This document shows positions 19,359-28,494 of a stretch of DNA of 64,000 bases, one piece after another. Location of the stretch: assembly GCA_003152315.1 (NCBI GenBank), contig PLZV01000043.1, positions 1 through 64,000 on the forward strand, in the 5' to 3' direction. Below the pieces are notes generated by a model. That model made no database searches. It saw only the letters and a program-made list of their open reading frames with translations, and was not told the DNA's origin. A program made the position numbers and the translations under genes. Every line of letters starts with the position of its first letter. The stretch's first letter is position 1. The stretch is from Verrucomicrobiota bacterium (GTDB taxonomy: Bacteria > Verrucomicrobiota > Verrucomicrobiia > Palsa-1439).

Positions 19359-20562
19359 GGTCACGGCGTGAGAAGATCGCGGGGCCGGAAGCCCGACAAG
19401 CCGCGCTGTCGGCCGCCACGCCGGGTTTCATTGGGCTGCGCGCCACGAAACTGAGAACCTTGAGGGCCAACTCCGAGAACAGAAATGGCTTGGTAACGAA
19501 ATCATCACCTCCATGCAACACGGATTCTGTCCGCTGTTCAAAATTACCGTGCGCGGTGAGAAAGATGATGGGGGTTCGCTGGTACTGCGGCAGGCTGCGC
19601 AATTGTGAGCACAAATTGAATCCGTCCGTGTCCGGCAACTCGATGTCCAGCAAGATCGCGTCAAAGCGACTTTGGCGCGCTTGTTGGAGTGCGCGGGCCG
19701 CATTGTCCACGCAGGTGACCTTCAGGTTGACCTTCTTGAGAGCGGCGCTCACTGCCCGCCGGGTAAACTGGTCATCGTCAACGACCATGATCCGTCCTCG
19801 GAGCGGCTGCCGCCACGCGAAACTGTCACTATGGGTGAACAGAAACTTCAAGGTGTCGAGCGCGTGGGCAATGGTCAGCAGCACGGACGCAGTCACGAGC
19901 CGGGGTTTCGCGAGGAGATCCCGTAACAGCGTTTCCAAAGCGGCGCACAGCGGAGCGATACGGTCCGGGCTCATGCCGGCAACGGCCGCCGTCAAGGACC
20001 GGACCCTCATCGCCAGTTCCCGCAAGTGGCGCAGGTTTTTCGGTTCGGTCACAAGCGCCCGCAGTGACAGCCACAAGGCAGCCAAAGTCGCGGGTGCGCC
20101 GTTTAAGAACTTCGCCCGCAAGTTGGTATCAACGACTGCATTCTCTGCCTCTTTCCAGCCTTCAACGGTGCCGGAGCGGACCGTCTGGGGCAAACCATCC
20201 ATGGCGCTTTGGACCAATTGGATGATCAGTTTGGGGGTCATCGTGGCCTTGGTGATCACTTGATTGGCTCCGGCCTCCCAGGCCTGCTGCACCATACCGC
20301 CGATATAGGCACTGGTGATGACAATCACTGGAACGTCACGGGGACCGAATTGGGAGCGGACCGCCTTCAACACCTCCACTCCGCTCATCTGTGGCAACAT
20401 CAGATCGAGCAGGATGAGATCCGCCTTGTGGCTATCGAACATCTCCAACCCGGCCTTGCCATCGGCGGCCACATGGACAGCGAACCCCTCGCTCCGCAGT
20501 CGGTCACGGTACACGTCGGCCATGAGCCGGTCATCTTCGACAATAAGAATTCTTTTCATCAT
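19285..20562 (-). CDS. Dual-receiver response regulator (REC - helical HPt-like - REC)
   Basis: 'RILIVEDDRLMADVYRDRL...LILLDLMLPQMSG' and second 'RIMVVDDDQFTRRAVSAAL...AILLDIELPDTDGF'. Confidence 0.9.
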   Translation of the reverse strand: MMKRILIVEDDRLMADVYRDRLRSEGFAVHVAADGKAGLEMFDSHKADLILLDLMLPQMSGVEVLKAVRSQFGPRDVPVIVITSAYIGGMVQQAWEAGANQVITKATMTPKLIIQLVQSAMDGLPQTVRSGTVEGWKEAENAVVDTNLRAKFLNGAPATLAALWLSLRALVTEPKNLRHLRELAMRVRSLTAAVAGMSPDRIAPLCAALETLLRDLLAKPRLVTASVLLTIAHALDTLKFLFTHSDSFAWRQPLRGRIMVVDDDQFTRRAVSAALKKVNLKVTCVDNAARALQQARQSRFDAILLDIELPDTDGFNLCSQLRSLPQYQRTPIIFLTAHGNFEQRTESVLHGGDDFVTKPFLFSELALKVLSFVARSPMKPGVAADSAACRASGPAIFSRRDLNALRQALLGSLDHEWVRSALHRN

Positions 20563-22745
20563 TTGATCTCCGATAGGATGCGTTTTACGTGCTCAAACTC
20601 AGTTTCGATTTGTGCGTACAGCCCGGGAGTGTCTGCCAGTCGGCCATCGCAGCCCGCGCTCTCCATCTCGCGGAGAAGGTCAGCGAGGTGTGTCACACCA
20701 TACATGGCGCTCGAACCCGTCGCGCTATGAGCGAGACGTTTGACTTCCAGGCCGGCGCCGGCAGCGACTGCGGTGCGAAGCTTGGCCAGCTGCTTGGTTG
20801 TCTGTTGAATGTAACGGCCCGCCAATCCGCGCGAGCCCGCTGCGTTGTTGCCGGCCACTTCCATGAATACCTTCCGGTCCACGAATGAACGGGAATCCTC
20901 CGCACCGGGAGGTTGTTCTTCCTCGCCATCGGCCGGTGCCTGATCTTCCGGGGAATTGCGGGCGTGAGTGTGGGTCTCGACCATCGTCGCCGTCGCTGGC
21001 TCGTTGAGCCAGTTCGAAACAACGCTCTCCAGATGGGCCACGCGAACGGGCTTGCTGAGAAAGTCGTCCATACCTGCTGCCAGGCATTTGTCGCGGTCTT
21101 CCTTCATCACATGCGCGGTCATCGCGATAATCGGGATGTGTCGCTGGCCGTCTTCTCGACGCCGGATTTCAGCAGCGCAGGCGTAACCGTCCATCTCCGG
21201 CATCTGGCAGTCCATCAGTACCAGGGCGTAGGGAATTCTACCGAAGGCTTCCAGCGCCTCGATGCCGTTGGCCACCGCGTCGACGCCAAATCCCATTTCC
21301 CGCAACTGGCGCTGCACGACCTTCTGGTTAAAGGCATTGTCCTCCACGACGAGGATGCGCATGTGCTTGCGACGTTCTTTGGGCACCGGCGACGCGGGAG
21401 GAACCGGCGCCCTCGCGGCGATGAGAGATAAGAGAGAGGCGTCCCGGGCCGATGCGGCGACGTCCGTTTTCTCAAACTGAACGGTGAACCAAAAGGTCGA
21501 TCCTTTGCCGGGAATGCTGTCACAGCCAATTTGACCGCCCATAAGGTTGACCAGTTGCTTGCAGATGGCCAGCCCAAGCCCGGTGCCGCCGTATTTTCGC
21601 GTAGTGGAGGCGTCCACTTGCGAGAAGGGCTGGAACAGACACGCGCGGGCTTCCTCCGGAACGCCGATGCCGGTGTCCGCAACCTCCAGCCGCAAGACCA
21701 CCTGCGTTTTGCTTTCCGTTTCCTTGGAGACGCGAATGGTGATCCGGCCGTGCGGCGTGAATTTAATGGCGTTGCTGACCAAATTGGTGAGCACCTGCCG
21801 CAAGCGGCCCGCATCTCCTCGCACAGTCCCGGGCACGTTCGCGCCGATGACCGAGGTCAGTCGCAGCTTCTTGGAATGCACCGGCTCAACCAGGAGCATG
21901 ATCACCTCTTCGACGGTTGAACGCGGTTCAAAGTCCAACATTTCGAATTGTAGCTTGCCGGCCTCGATCTTGGAGAAGTCGAGGATATCATTGATGATCG
22001 TGAGCAGCGACTCCCCACTCATGCGCACGATCTCCACAAATTCCCGTTGCTCGGACGTCAGTTCCGTATTGATCAAAATATCCGTCATGCCGATGATGCT
22101 GTTCATGGGCGTGCGGATCTCGTGACTCATGTTGGCAAGGAATTGCGATTTCAGGCGGGCCGATTCCAGGGCCGCATCGCGCGACCGCGCCAACTCCATC
22201 TCGCGCTGGCGTTCCGTCATGTCCATCATCGAGCCGATCATCCGCACGCCGCGGCCCTCGCGGTCGCGCAGGATGTAGCCGCGGTCAAAGATGTTCGCGT
22301 AAGACCCGTCGGCGCGGCGGAAACGATACTCCGCCGACCAGAAGTCCTCATTGCCATTCACGTGCGTGCGGATGCCGGAACACACACGCTCACGGTCTTC
22401 CAGATGAACGTGCTGCGTCCACCACTCCCGATGAAACTCAATTTCCTCCTCCGAATAGCCAAACACCGTTTGGACGTTGCGGTTCCACCACTGCGCATTG
22501 GTTTGCAGGTTCCAGTCCCACACCGCTTCGCTAGTGGCGCGGGTCAGTATGCGGAAGCGAAGTTCGCTTTCCTCCAGCAATTCTGCGGTGCTTTTCTGCG
22601 TGGCCACCGCGGCAGCCGTCCGGCATGCCTGTCTTCGAAATACCACCACGAGCACGCCGGTCAGTGCTAGCACAAGTACGGTCGGTGGTATTGAGGCCAG
22701 CGGATTCATGATTATCGCGGAAGCGGTCAGGAGTGTGACACACAC
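20559..22745 (-). CDS. Hybrid sensor histidine kinase (TM-PAS-HisKA-HATPase-REC-HPt)
   Basis: '[23 protein letters not shown]', '[21 protein letters not shown]', '[19 protein letters not shown]...[14 protein letters not shown]', HPt '[16 protein letters not shown]'. Confidence 0.95.
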   Translation of the reverse strand: MCVTLLTASAIIMNPLASIPPTVLVLALTGVLVVVFRRQACRTAAAVATQKSTAELLEESELRFRILTRATSEAVWDWNLQTNAQWWNRNVQTVFGYSEEEIEFHREWWTQHVHLEDRERVCSGIRTHVNGNEDFWSAEYRFRRADGSYANIFDRGYILRDREGRGVRMIGSMMDMTERQREMELARSRDAALESARLKSQFLANMSHEIRTPMNSIIGMTDILINTELTSEQREFVEIVRMSGESLLTIINDILDFSKIEAGKLQFEMLDFEPRSTVEEVIMLLVEPVHSKKLRLTSVIGANVPGTVRGDAGRLRQVLTNLVSNAIKFTPHGRITIRVSKETESKTQVVLRLEVADTGIGVPEEARACLFQPFSQVDASTTRKYGGTGLGLAICKQLVNLMGGQIGCDSIPGKGSTFWFTVQFEKTDVAASARDASLLSLIAARAPVPPASPVPKERRKHMRILVVEDNAFNQKVVQRQLREMGFGVDAVANGIEALEAFGRIPYALVLMDCQMPEMDGYACAAEIRRREDGQRHIPIIAMTAHVMKEDRDKCLAAGMDDFLSKPVRVAHLESVVSNWLNEPATATMVETHTHARNSPEDQAPADGEEEQPPGAEDSRSFVDRKVFMEVAGNNAAGSRGLAGRYIQQTTKQLAKLRTAVAAGAGLEVKRLAHSATGSSAMYGVTHLADLLREMESAGCDGRLADTPGLYAQIETEFEHVKRILSEIK

Positions 22746-23149
22746 TCGGCTGACAGCGAGGCCTGACGGGCCTGCGCCAGATGTTTTTGAACGCAGGCGA
22801 CAATGGTTTGCGTTCGCGCCGGCTTGGCGATGTACTCGTGACGTCCGACGGTGATGCTGCCGGTTTTACCCGCTTCCCGCGGCGTCACGATGCTGGTCAG
22901 AAAGACGACGGGGGTGGCGGCAAAGTCGGGGTCGCTGGTGATCTTCTCGGCGACCTCGCTTCCCTCGATGTCGGGCATGCAAACATCGAGCAGGATCAGG
23001 TTGGGCCTGAAGTCGCGGGCCGCTTCCAGGCCCTGGGCGGGATCGTTGAGTTCTCGGACCTCATACGAGCCGGTTCTCTCAAGCGCCAATTTGACAATGC
23101 GCGTGGCGTTAAGGTTGTCGTCAATGACCAGGATTCGGTTTTTTTTCAT
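22727..23149 (-). CDS. Stand-alone receiver-domain response regulator
   Basis: 'RILVIDDNLNATRIVKLALE...LILLDVCMPDIEGSEV...PVVFLTS...YIAKP'. Confidence 0.92.
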   Translation of the reverse strand: MKKNRILVIDDNLNATRIVKLALERTGSYEVRELNDPAQGLEAARDFRPNLILLDVCMPDIEGSEVAEKITSDPDFAATPVVFLTSIVTPREAGKTGSITVGRHEYIAKPARTQTIVACVQKHLAQARQASLSAECVSHS

Positions 23150-23161
23150 GAAAAGTTCCTT

Positions 23162-23566
23162 TCACGTGGAGAGTGGGTCGGCAAAGTGCGCCATCTCGAG
23201 ATTGCTCTCTATGCAGGCGATCAACCGCTGTAGCCGTGGCGGCTTGGCAACGAAATGAAAAGCTCCGACGGGTGTGCCATCGGTGATGGCTTCCCGCTCC
23301 GAGACAAGCGATGTCAGGAAGACAACGGGGGTTCTCTGCAGTTCATCGTCCGATCGAATCTGGAAGGCAACTTCGACGCCCTCGGCGCCGGGCATGCGGA
23401 TGTCAAGCAGGATCAAATCCGGCTTGACCTCCCGCGCCACAGCCACAGCCCCGGCGGAGTCGTTGAGTTGCCAGACCTCGTAGCGGCCCGTCCCTTCGAG
23501 GGCCAATTTGACCATGCGGGTGGCATTGACATCGTCGTCGATCGCCAGGATTCGCGTTTTTTTCAT
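23162..23566 (-). CDS. Stand-alone receiver-domain response regulator (paralog of the 22727 gene)
   Basis: 'RILAIDDDVNATRMVKLALEGTGRYEVWQLND...LILLDIRMPGAEG'. Confidence 0.92.
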   Translation of the reverse strand: MKKTRILAIDDDVNATRMVKLALEGTGRYEVWQLNDSAGAVAVAREVKPDLILLDIRMPGAEGVEVAFQIRSDDELQRTPVVFLTSLVSEREAITDGTPVGAFHFVAKPPRLQRLIACIESNLEMAHFADPLST

Positions 23567-23587
23567 GGGGATTTTCTTTCCGTCTTC

Positions 23588-24550
23588 TCAACGTATTAGG
23601 AGAGAAGTCGGGTTCGCGACAGCCGATACATGTTCATACCCCGCCTGTGTTTCCTCATGCAGCGAACTCTCATCCGGCTGGGCGATCTGTTGCTGCCTCT
23701 GGCGCAATTTCATCACCGTGCGCTGCAGGCCGCGATTGGTGCCCAGTAAGGCAGCCTCCACACCTTTGCGCTCGGTGATGTCCTGAAACGTCAGGACCAC
23801 TCCCATGGTTTCATCGCCGTCGCGCAGTGGCGTGCAAACGTACTCGATAGGGAAAGCCGAGCCATCTTTACGCCAGAATATTTCGCCATCCATCCCGTGC
23901 GCCAGGCCGTCGCTCGGCGTTGCGCACAGCGAACAATCCTGCCTGGGTACCGGCGTTTGGTCGTCCCAACCGTGATGGACGATGTCGTGCAGCGATTTGC
24001 CGATCAATTCCTCCGGCTTCCAACCAATCAATTTCGCTCCGCGCGGATTGATGAACGTGATGACTCCGTTGACGTCCAGACCGCAGATTCCTTCGCCCGC
24101 GGCCTCCAGGATTAATTCGGTGCGGTGGTGGCAATAGTCGAGCGCCAGCTCGGCGCGCCGGCCCTGGCGGCGGGTTTCCACCTCGCGCAGTTCGCGCGCC
24201 ACGGCGGGCACCAGCCGCGTGAGATTATCCTTCATGATGTAGTCGTGCGCCCCCGCTTTCATGGCGGTCACGGCCAGCTCCTCGCCGATGCTGCCAGACA
24301 CGACAATGAACGGGAGATCGCAGTCACGCTCTTTGTATAACTTCAGCGCCGCCAGCGAACTGAACTGCGGCATGCGATGATCGGAGATGATGATGTCCCA
24401 GCCGCCCCGCTCCAGCGCCGCGCTCATGGCCTCGGCAGTCTCGACGCGTTCGCTCGTGACCTCGTAGCCGCCGCGCGTCAGATGACTCTTGAGCAGCTGG
24501 CAGTCGTCTTCGGAATCCTCGATGATTAATGCTCGCAGGGGTGTGTTCAT
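23588..24550 (-). CDS. REC-PAS signalling protein without output/kinase domain
   Basis: 'RALIIEDSEDDCQLLKSHLTRGGYEV...IIISDHRMPQFSS' then PAS 'ILEAAGEGICGLDVNGVITFINPRGAKLIGWKPEELIG'. Confidence 0.88.
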   Translation of the reverse strand: MNTPLRALIIEDSEDDCQLLKSHLTRGGYEVTSERVETAEAMSAALERGGWDIIISDHRMPQFSSLAALKLYKERDCDLPFIVVSGSIGEELAVTAMKAGAHDYIMKDNLTRLVPAVARELREVETRRQGRRAELALDYCHHRTELILEAAGEGICGLDVNGVITFINPRGAKLIGWKPEELIGKSLHDIVHHGWDDQTPVPRQDCSLCATPSDGLAHGMDGEIFWRKDGSAFPIEYVCTPLRDGDETMGVVLTFQDITERKGVEAALLGTNRGLQRTVMKLRQRQQQIAQPDESSLHEETQAGYEHVSAVANPTSLLIR

Positions 24551-24978
24551 GTTAGCTCCATCGATGCAGGCGCCGCTTTGTTCAACACTTGCCAATCGAG
24601 ACCGAGTTGGCGCACAGACTCGGTGAACTGCGCGAAGCCGATCGGCTTGCGGATGTATCGGTTCGCACCCAAAGGATGGCCGTTCGCCAGGGCCCGCTCT
24701 TTCTTGGACGTCGTCAGAATGACGACCGGCAACCGGCGCGTGCGCGGCGCGGCGCGGACGCTGCGCAAGACCTTTAGACCGTCCACCTTGGGGAGCTTCA
24801 GGTCCACCAAAACGAGCGCGAGTGGCACGTAGCTTTTGCCCAGCAAGTAGTCGACTGCTTCGGCACCGTCACGGGCAACGATGACCTCGTTGGAGATGTT
24901 GTTCTGTTTGAGGGCGCGCAACATGAGCGCCTCGTGATCGGGATTGTCTTCCACCAGCAGGATGGCTTTGTTGTTCAT
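24547..24978 (-). CDS. Rcp1-like stand-alone response regulator
   Basis: 'AILLVEDNPDHEALMLRALKQN...ALVLVDLKLPKVDGLKVL...VVILTTSKKE...NRYIRKPI'. Confidence 0.93.
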   Translation of the reverse strand: MNNKAILLVEDNPDHEALMLRALKQNNISNEVIVARDGAEAVDYLLGKSYVPLALVLVDLKLPKVDGLKVLRSVRAAPRTRRLPVVILTTSKKERALANGHPLGANRYIRKPIGFAQFTESVRQLGLDWQVLNKAAPASMELT

Positions 24979-24990
24979 GGGTGACCTCCT

Positions 24991-25398
24991 TCAATTAGGC
25001 GGCGATCCGACGAATGCCGCACGGGTTGGTTGATAGTCGCGCTCGAAAGCCGGCGTTTCCGCTTCGATTGAGTACAGCGCACCGGCAAGTTTGGTCAGGG
25101 TCTGCTCCAGTGTCGTGAATAGCTCCGGTTGGGTCGCGAGACGAGCCCGGCCGATGCCCCCCAGCGTGCGCAAGACCAGCTTGCTGACCGCCCGCAACTC
25201 GTGTGCGTCCACGGCGTGAGCAGCATACTCAAGGACCCAGACCCGCTGGTGGACCTGCCGGAGGGCGGCGGTACGAGTCTGCTCGTCCGTCGCCTCACCT
25301 AGTTCCTCCAGGTCGGCCCAAAGCGCGCGGACCTGCGGGTGGGCCTTGCGCTTGAACTCGGCCTGCAGTGAAAATCGGAAGTGATCATAGGTGTTCAT
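24991..25398 (-). CDS. Hypothetical all-helical protein, possibly HPt-like
   Basis: 135 aa; good start context, sits in the signalling gene run; 'QVHQRVWVLEYAAHAVDAHELRAVSKLVLRTL'. Confidence 0.6.
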   Translation of the reverse strand: MNTYDHFRFSLQAEFKRKAHPQVRALWADLEELGEATDEQTRTAALRQVHQRVWVLEYAAHAVDAHELRAVSKLVLRTLGGIGRARLATQPELFTTLEQTLTKLAGALYSIEAETPAFERDYQPTRAAFVGSPPN

Positions 25399-25654
25399 GG
25401 TTTCACCTCATCAAGCCAGCGTGAAGCGATCGCGCACCCGATGCCAATTTTGCTTTTAATCATCCACTTCATGTTTTTTGCGTAGTCTGCTGAAAAGCAG
25501 ACACCAAGCCCGGAGGTAAAAACTTGAGAGAAATCAGGGAAACTGGGTACGTCGAAACAGTCGCCCCTAATGGATTGCCTGTAGGGTTGGCGCAAGCACG
25601 CGAACAATTCTGTCGCAGCGCGGGCCGAGGTGAAACGGGAGACAGCGGATCGGG

Positions 25655-26350
25655 CTACGGGCGCACGAGCCCGTGGTGCATGGCGTAGCGCACGAGCTTG
25701 GCCGCGGATTTCAGTCCGAGCTTGCGCATGATATTCCGGCGGTGAGATTCCACGGTCTTGGGGCTGATGTTGAGGGTTGCGGCGATTTGTTTGTGGCTTT
25801 GGCCTTTCGCCACCCCTACGACAATGTCACGCTCACGACTCGTCAGCTTGGCGGGGGCCGCGTCCGGCTGGGTCGGGTCTGTGCCCAAAGGGCGCAGCGA
25901 GTTCCGCATCACCATCCCGGAAGCCTGCGAGGCGTAGAACGGTTCGTGTCTGGCGAGGGCTGCCACGCCAATGATGAGATCGTCCGCGGCGTCGGATTTC
26001 ATCACGATGCCATGCGCGCCCGCCTCGGAAGCGTTGCGAACCGCTTCATCGGAATTATCAACCGTAAGAATAAGAATTTCGCTGCGGGGATTGGCGGCGA
26101 GGATCACCCGCGCCGCTTGCAGGCCGTCCGTTTCGGGCATGTGGATATCCAGGACGATGATGTCGGGCTGAAGTAGTTGCGCCTTCTCAATGGCTTCACG
26201 ACCGGTGACCGCTTCGCCACAGACCTCCCAGCCCGGGTGCGCTTCCAGCAGTGTTCGCAATCCCTGGCGCACGAGCGGATGATCGTCGGCCACCAGGATC
26301 CGCAATGTTTGCGCAACCATTGGCGTCGTGCTTTCCGTCAGCGTCTTCAT
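25655..26350 (-). CDS. NarL/FixJ-family response regulator
   Basis: 'RILVADDHPLVRQGLRTLLEAH...IIVLDIHMPETDGL' + 'LTSRERDIVVGVAKGQSHKQIAATLNISPKTVESHRRNIM'. Confidence 0.95.
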   Translation of the reverse strand: MKTLTESTTPMVAQTLRILVADDHPLVRQGLRTLLEAHPGWEVCGEAVTGREAIEKAQLLQPDIIVLDIHMPETDGLQAARVILAANPRSEILILTVDNSDEAVRNASEAGAHGIVMKSDAADDLIIGVAALARHEPFYASQASGMVMRNSLRPLGTDPTQPDAAPAKLTSRERDIVVGVAKGQSHKQIAATLNISPKTVESHRRNIMRKLGLKSAAKLVRYAMHHGLVRP

Positions 26351-26500
26351 GGGCTGCCTCCTTGATCAGTCCAGCAGTTTATGACTGCGAGTTCAGCGCC
26401 ATTGTCGACCGATCCACGAGATTTCGCAATACAGTGAATTGGGTAGACGCCTGACGGCAATCCCGTAGGGCGTAATCGGGCCGCGAAGATCCTCGCAGCC

Positions 26501-27136
26501 TCACGGCGTGATAATCTTATGGCGGACGGCGTAGTGCACCAGTTCGGCGATGGAATGCAGACCGAGTTTGTGCATGATATTGGCGCGGTGCGTTTCCGCC
26601 GTCATCACGCTAATATCGAGAGCCGTGGCCACTTCCTTGTTGCTCTTGCCCTCCGCCAAAAGTTGCAGCACTTCGTGTTCGCGCGGAGTCAGGGCGACGC
26701 TCGTGTGCTCCTTGTTCAAGTAGGCGCGGAGCGCGATCTGGGCAATCCTGGAGGTGAAGAAAGTCTCGCCCTGCCGCAGGGCTCGCAGCGCCGCGGTCAG
26801 TTCGTGCCCGGCGTCGGACTTCAGCACGTACCCGTGCGCGCCGGCGTCGAGTATCTCCCGCACCAGTTCCTTGGACTCGTGCACACTGAGGATCAACACT
26901 TGCACGCCCGGAACGGTTTTCAGGATTTGGCGGGCCGCCTCCAGCCCGTTTAACTCCGGCATGGTGATGTCCATCACGACGATATCGGGTTTGTGTTGCT
27001 GGGTCAGGGTCACGGCCTGGCGCCCCGTGACCGCCTCGGCGCAAACCTCACAACCCGGTTCGCTCTCCAACAACGACCGCACGCCGGCCCGAACGACTTC
27101 GTGATCGTCGGCCACGAGAATGCGCAGCTTGGTCAT
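26501..27136 (-). CDS. NarL/FixJ-family response regulator
   Basis: 'RILVADDHEVVRAGVRSLLES...IVVMDITMPELNGLEAA' + 'LTPREHEVLQLLAEGKSNKEVATALDISVMTAETHRANIM'. Confidence 0.95.
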   Translation of the reverse strand: MTKLRILVADDHEVVRAGVRSLLESEPGCEVCAEAVTGRQAVTLTQQHKPDIVVMDITMPELNGLEAARQILKTVPGVQVLILSVHESKELVREILDAGAHGYVLKSDAGHELTAALRALRQGETFFTSRIAQIALRAYLNKEHTSVALTPREHEVLQLLAEGKSNKEVATALDISVMTAETHRANIMHKLGLHSIAELVHYAVRHKIITP

Positions 27137-28494
27137 TGAACCGCTCCGCTGAGGGGCAAGATCACCCGGACCTTCGTGCCCTCTGAATCGCTCTCCATCT
27201 CCATTTGGCCGCCCAATTGTTTGACTCGTTCGCGCATGCCCGTGATGCCCACGCCCAGCGGAACCACATAACCATCACTCGGTGGTTTCGGCAATCCCTT
27301 TCCGGTGTCTCGCATTTCCAATTGGACATGGTTCTGAACCACCATCAGCCGAATCGTGGCCGTGGAACTTCCGGAGTGGCGATGGGTATTGGTGAGACCC
27401 TCCTGCACGATCCGAAACAGCGCCATTTCAATTGTCCCCGGAAGCCGTTGCAAATCCGGTGGCACCTCCAGTTTGACTTGCACCCCACTGCGCTGGGTGA
27501 AGCCGTCCGCGAACCAGCGCACCGCCGCGGCCAGGCCGCTCTCATCCAGCAGCGGCGGATGCAGCAGGTAGGACAACGTACGGATATCGCGCGAAGACTG
27601 GTCCAGCAGCGCCAGGCTCTCGGCCAGCGCCTTGCGCGCCCGCGCGTCGAGTGTCTCCGCTGACTTGCCGATGAGGCTGAGATTCATCGCCAACGCAGCC
27701 ATTTTCTGGCCCGTCGAGTCGTGTAATTCCCGCGCAATGCGGCGGCGCTCCTCGTCCTGCGTCTGCAAGAGGCGGACGGAGAGTTCCCGCAATCCCTGCT
27801 CGGCCCGCTCGCGCTCGGAAATCTCCTTCCGGAGGTTCGCAACTGCTCCGGCCAACTCCGCCGTCCGTTCCCGGACCCGGTCTTCTAATTCGTCGTGTGC
27901 CAGCCGCAGGATCTTCTCCGCCTGCTTGCGCTCGGTGATGTCGGTGATGGCCGTTCGATACGTCGTAGACTGGCCGATGAGATCCAGAATCGGGACGCTG
28001 TGCAATTGCACCGGGACCGGATCGCGGTCACGCACCGCCAGGGTCAGTTCCGTCGTCACCGGGCCGCCGCCTTGCTGGCATTGCCGCAGATGACCATGAA
28101 ACGCGCTGAGATCGTCCCTGGCGACCGCCACGCTGAACAACGTCCCCAACAATCGCGAACGCTCCCGCCCGAGGATTGTCGCGCCGGTCAGGTTGATCTC
28201 GCGAATGTGTCCCTTCTCATCGAGGGTGGCATAACCGATCGGGGCAAAGTCATAGAGATCCGCGTAGCGGTCGCGGGAGGCCTCCAACAGTTGCTGGGTC
28301 TCCCGCAGTTCCTCGTTTTGCGCTTCCAGTTCTTCCTGGTGAACCTGGAGTTCGTGCACGACGCGTTGAAACTCAGCTTTGCTCTGGATCGTCGCTGTTG
28401 CTGCCGCGGGACTTCTCCCGGGTCGTGGCTTCGGGCCGGGTGGTCTCAGCGATCGCTTCATCGTCAAGCGCGCGGCTGGTTTATGCTTTTTCAT
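27133..28494 (-). CDS. PAS sensor histidine kinase, HisKA_3 type
   Basis: 'LLQTQDEERRRIARELHDSTGQKMAALAMNLSL', 'RIVQEGLTNTHRHSGSSTATI'; 4-bp overlaps with genes on both sides. Confidence 0.94.
   Translation of the reverse strand: MKKHKPAARLTMKRSLRPPGPKPRPGRSPAAATATIQSKAEFQRVVHELQVHQEELEAQNEELRETQQLLEASRDRYADLYDFAPIGYATLDEKGHIREINLTGATILGRERSRLLGTLFSVAVARDDLSAFHGHLRQCQQGGGPVTTELTLAVRDRDPVPVQLHSVPILDLIGQSTTYRTAITDITERKQAEKILRLAHDELEDRVRERTAELAGAVANLRKEISERERAEQGLRELSVRLLQTQDEERRRIARELHDSTGQKMAALAMNLSLIGKSAETLDARARKALAESLALLDQSSRDIRTLSYLLHPPLLDESGLAAAVRWFADGFTQRSGVQVKLEVPPDLQRLPGTIEMALFRIVQEGLTNTHRHSGSSTATIRLMVVQNHVQLEMRDTGKGLPKPPSDGYVVPLGVGITGMRERVKQLGGQMEMESDSEGTKVRVILPLSGAVQ

Noticed and set aside
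25540-26480. Similar 'gggta...tgcctgtaggg / tcccgtaggg' words upstream of NarL-type genes
   Set aside because: Too short and imperfect by eye to support as regulator binding sites without a genome-wide motif search.
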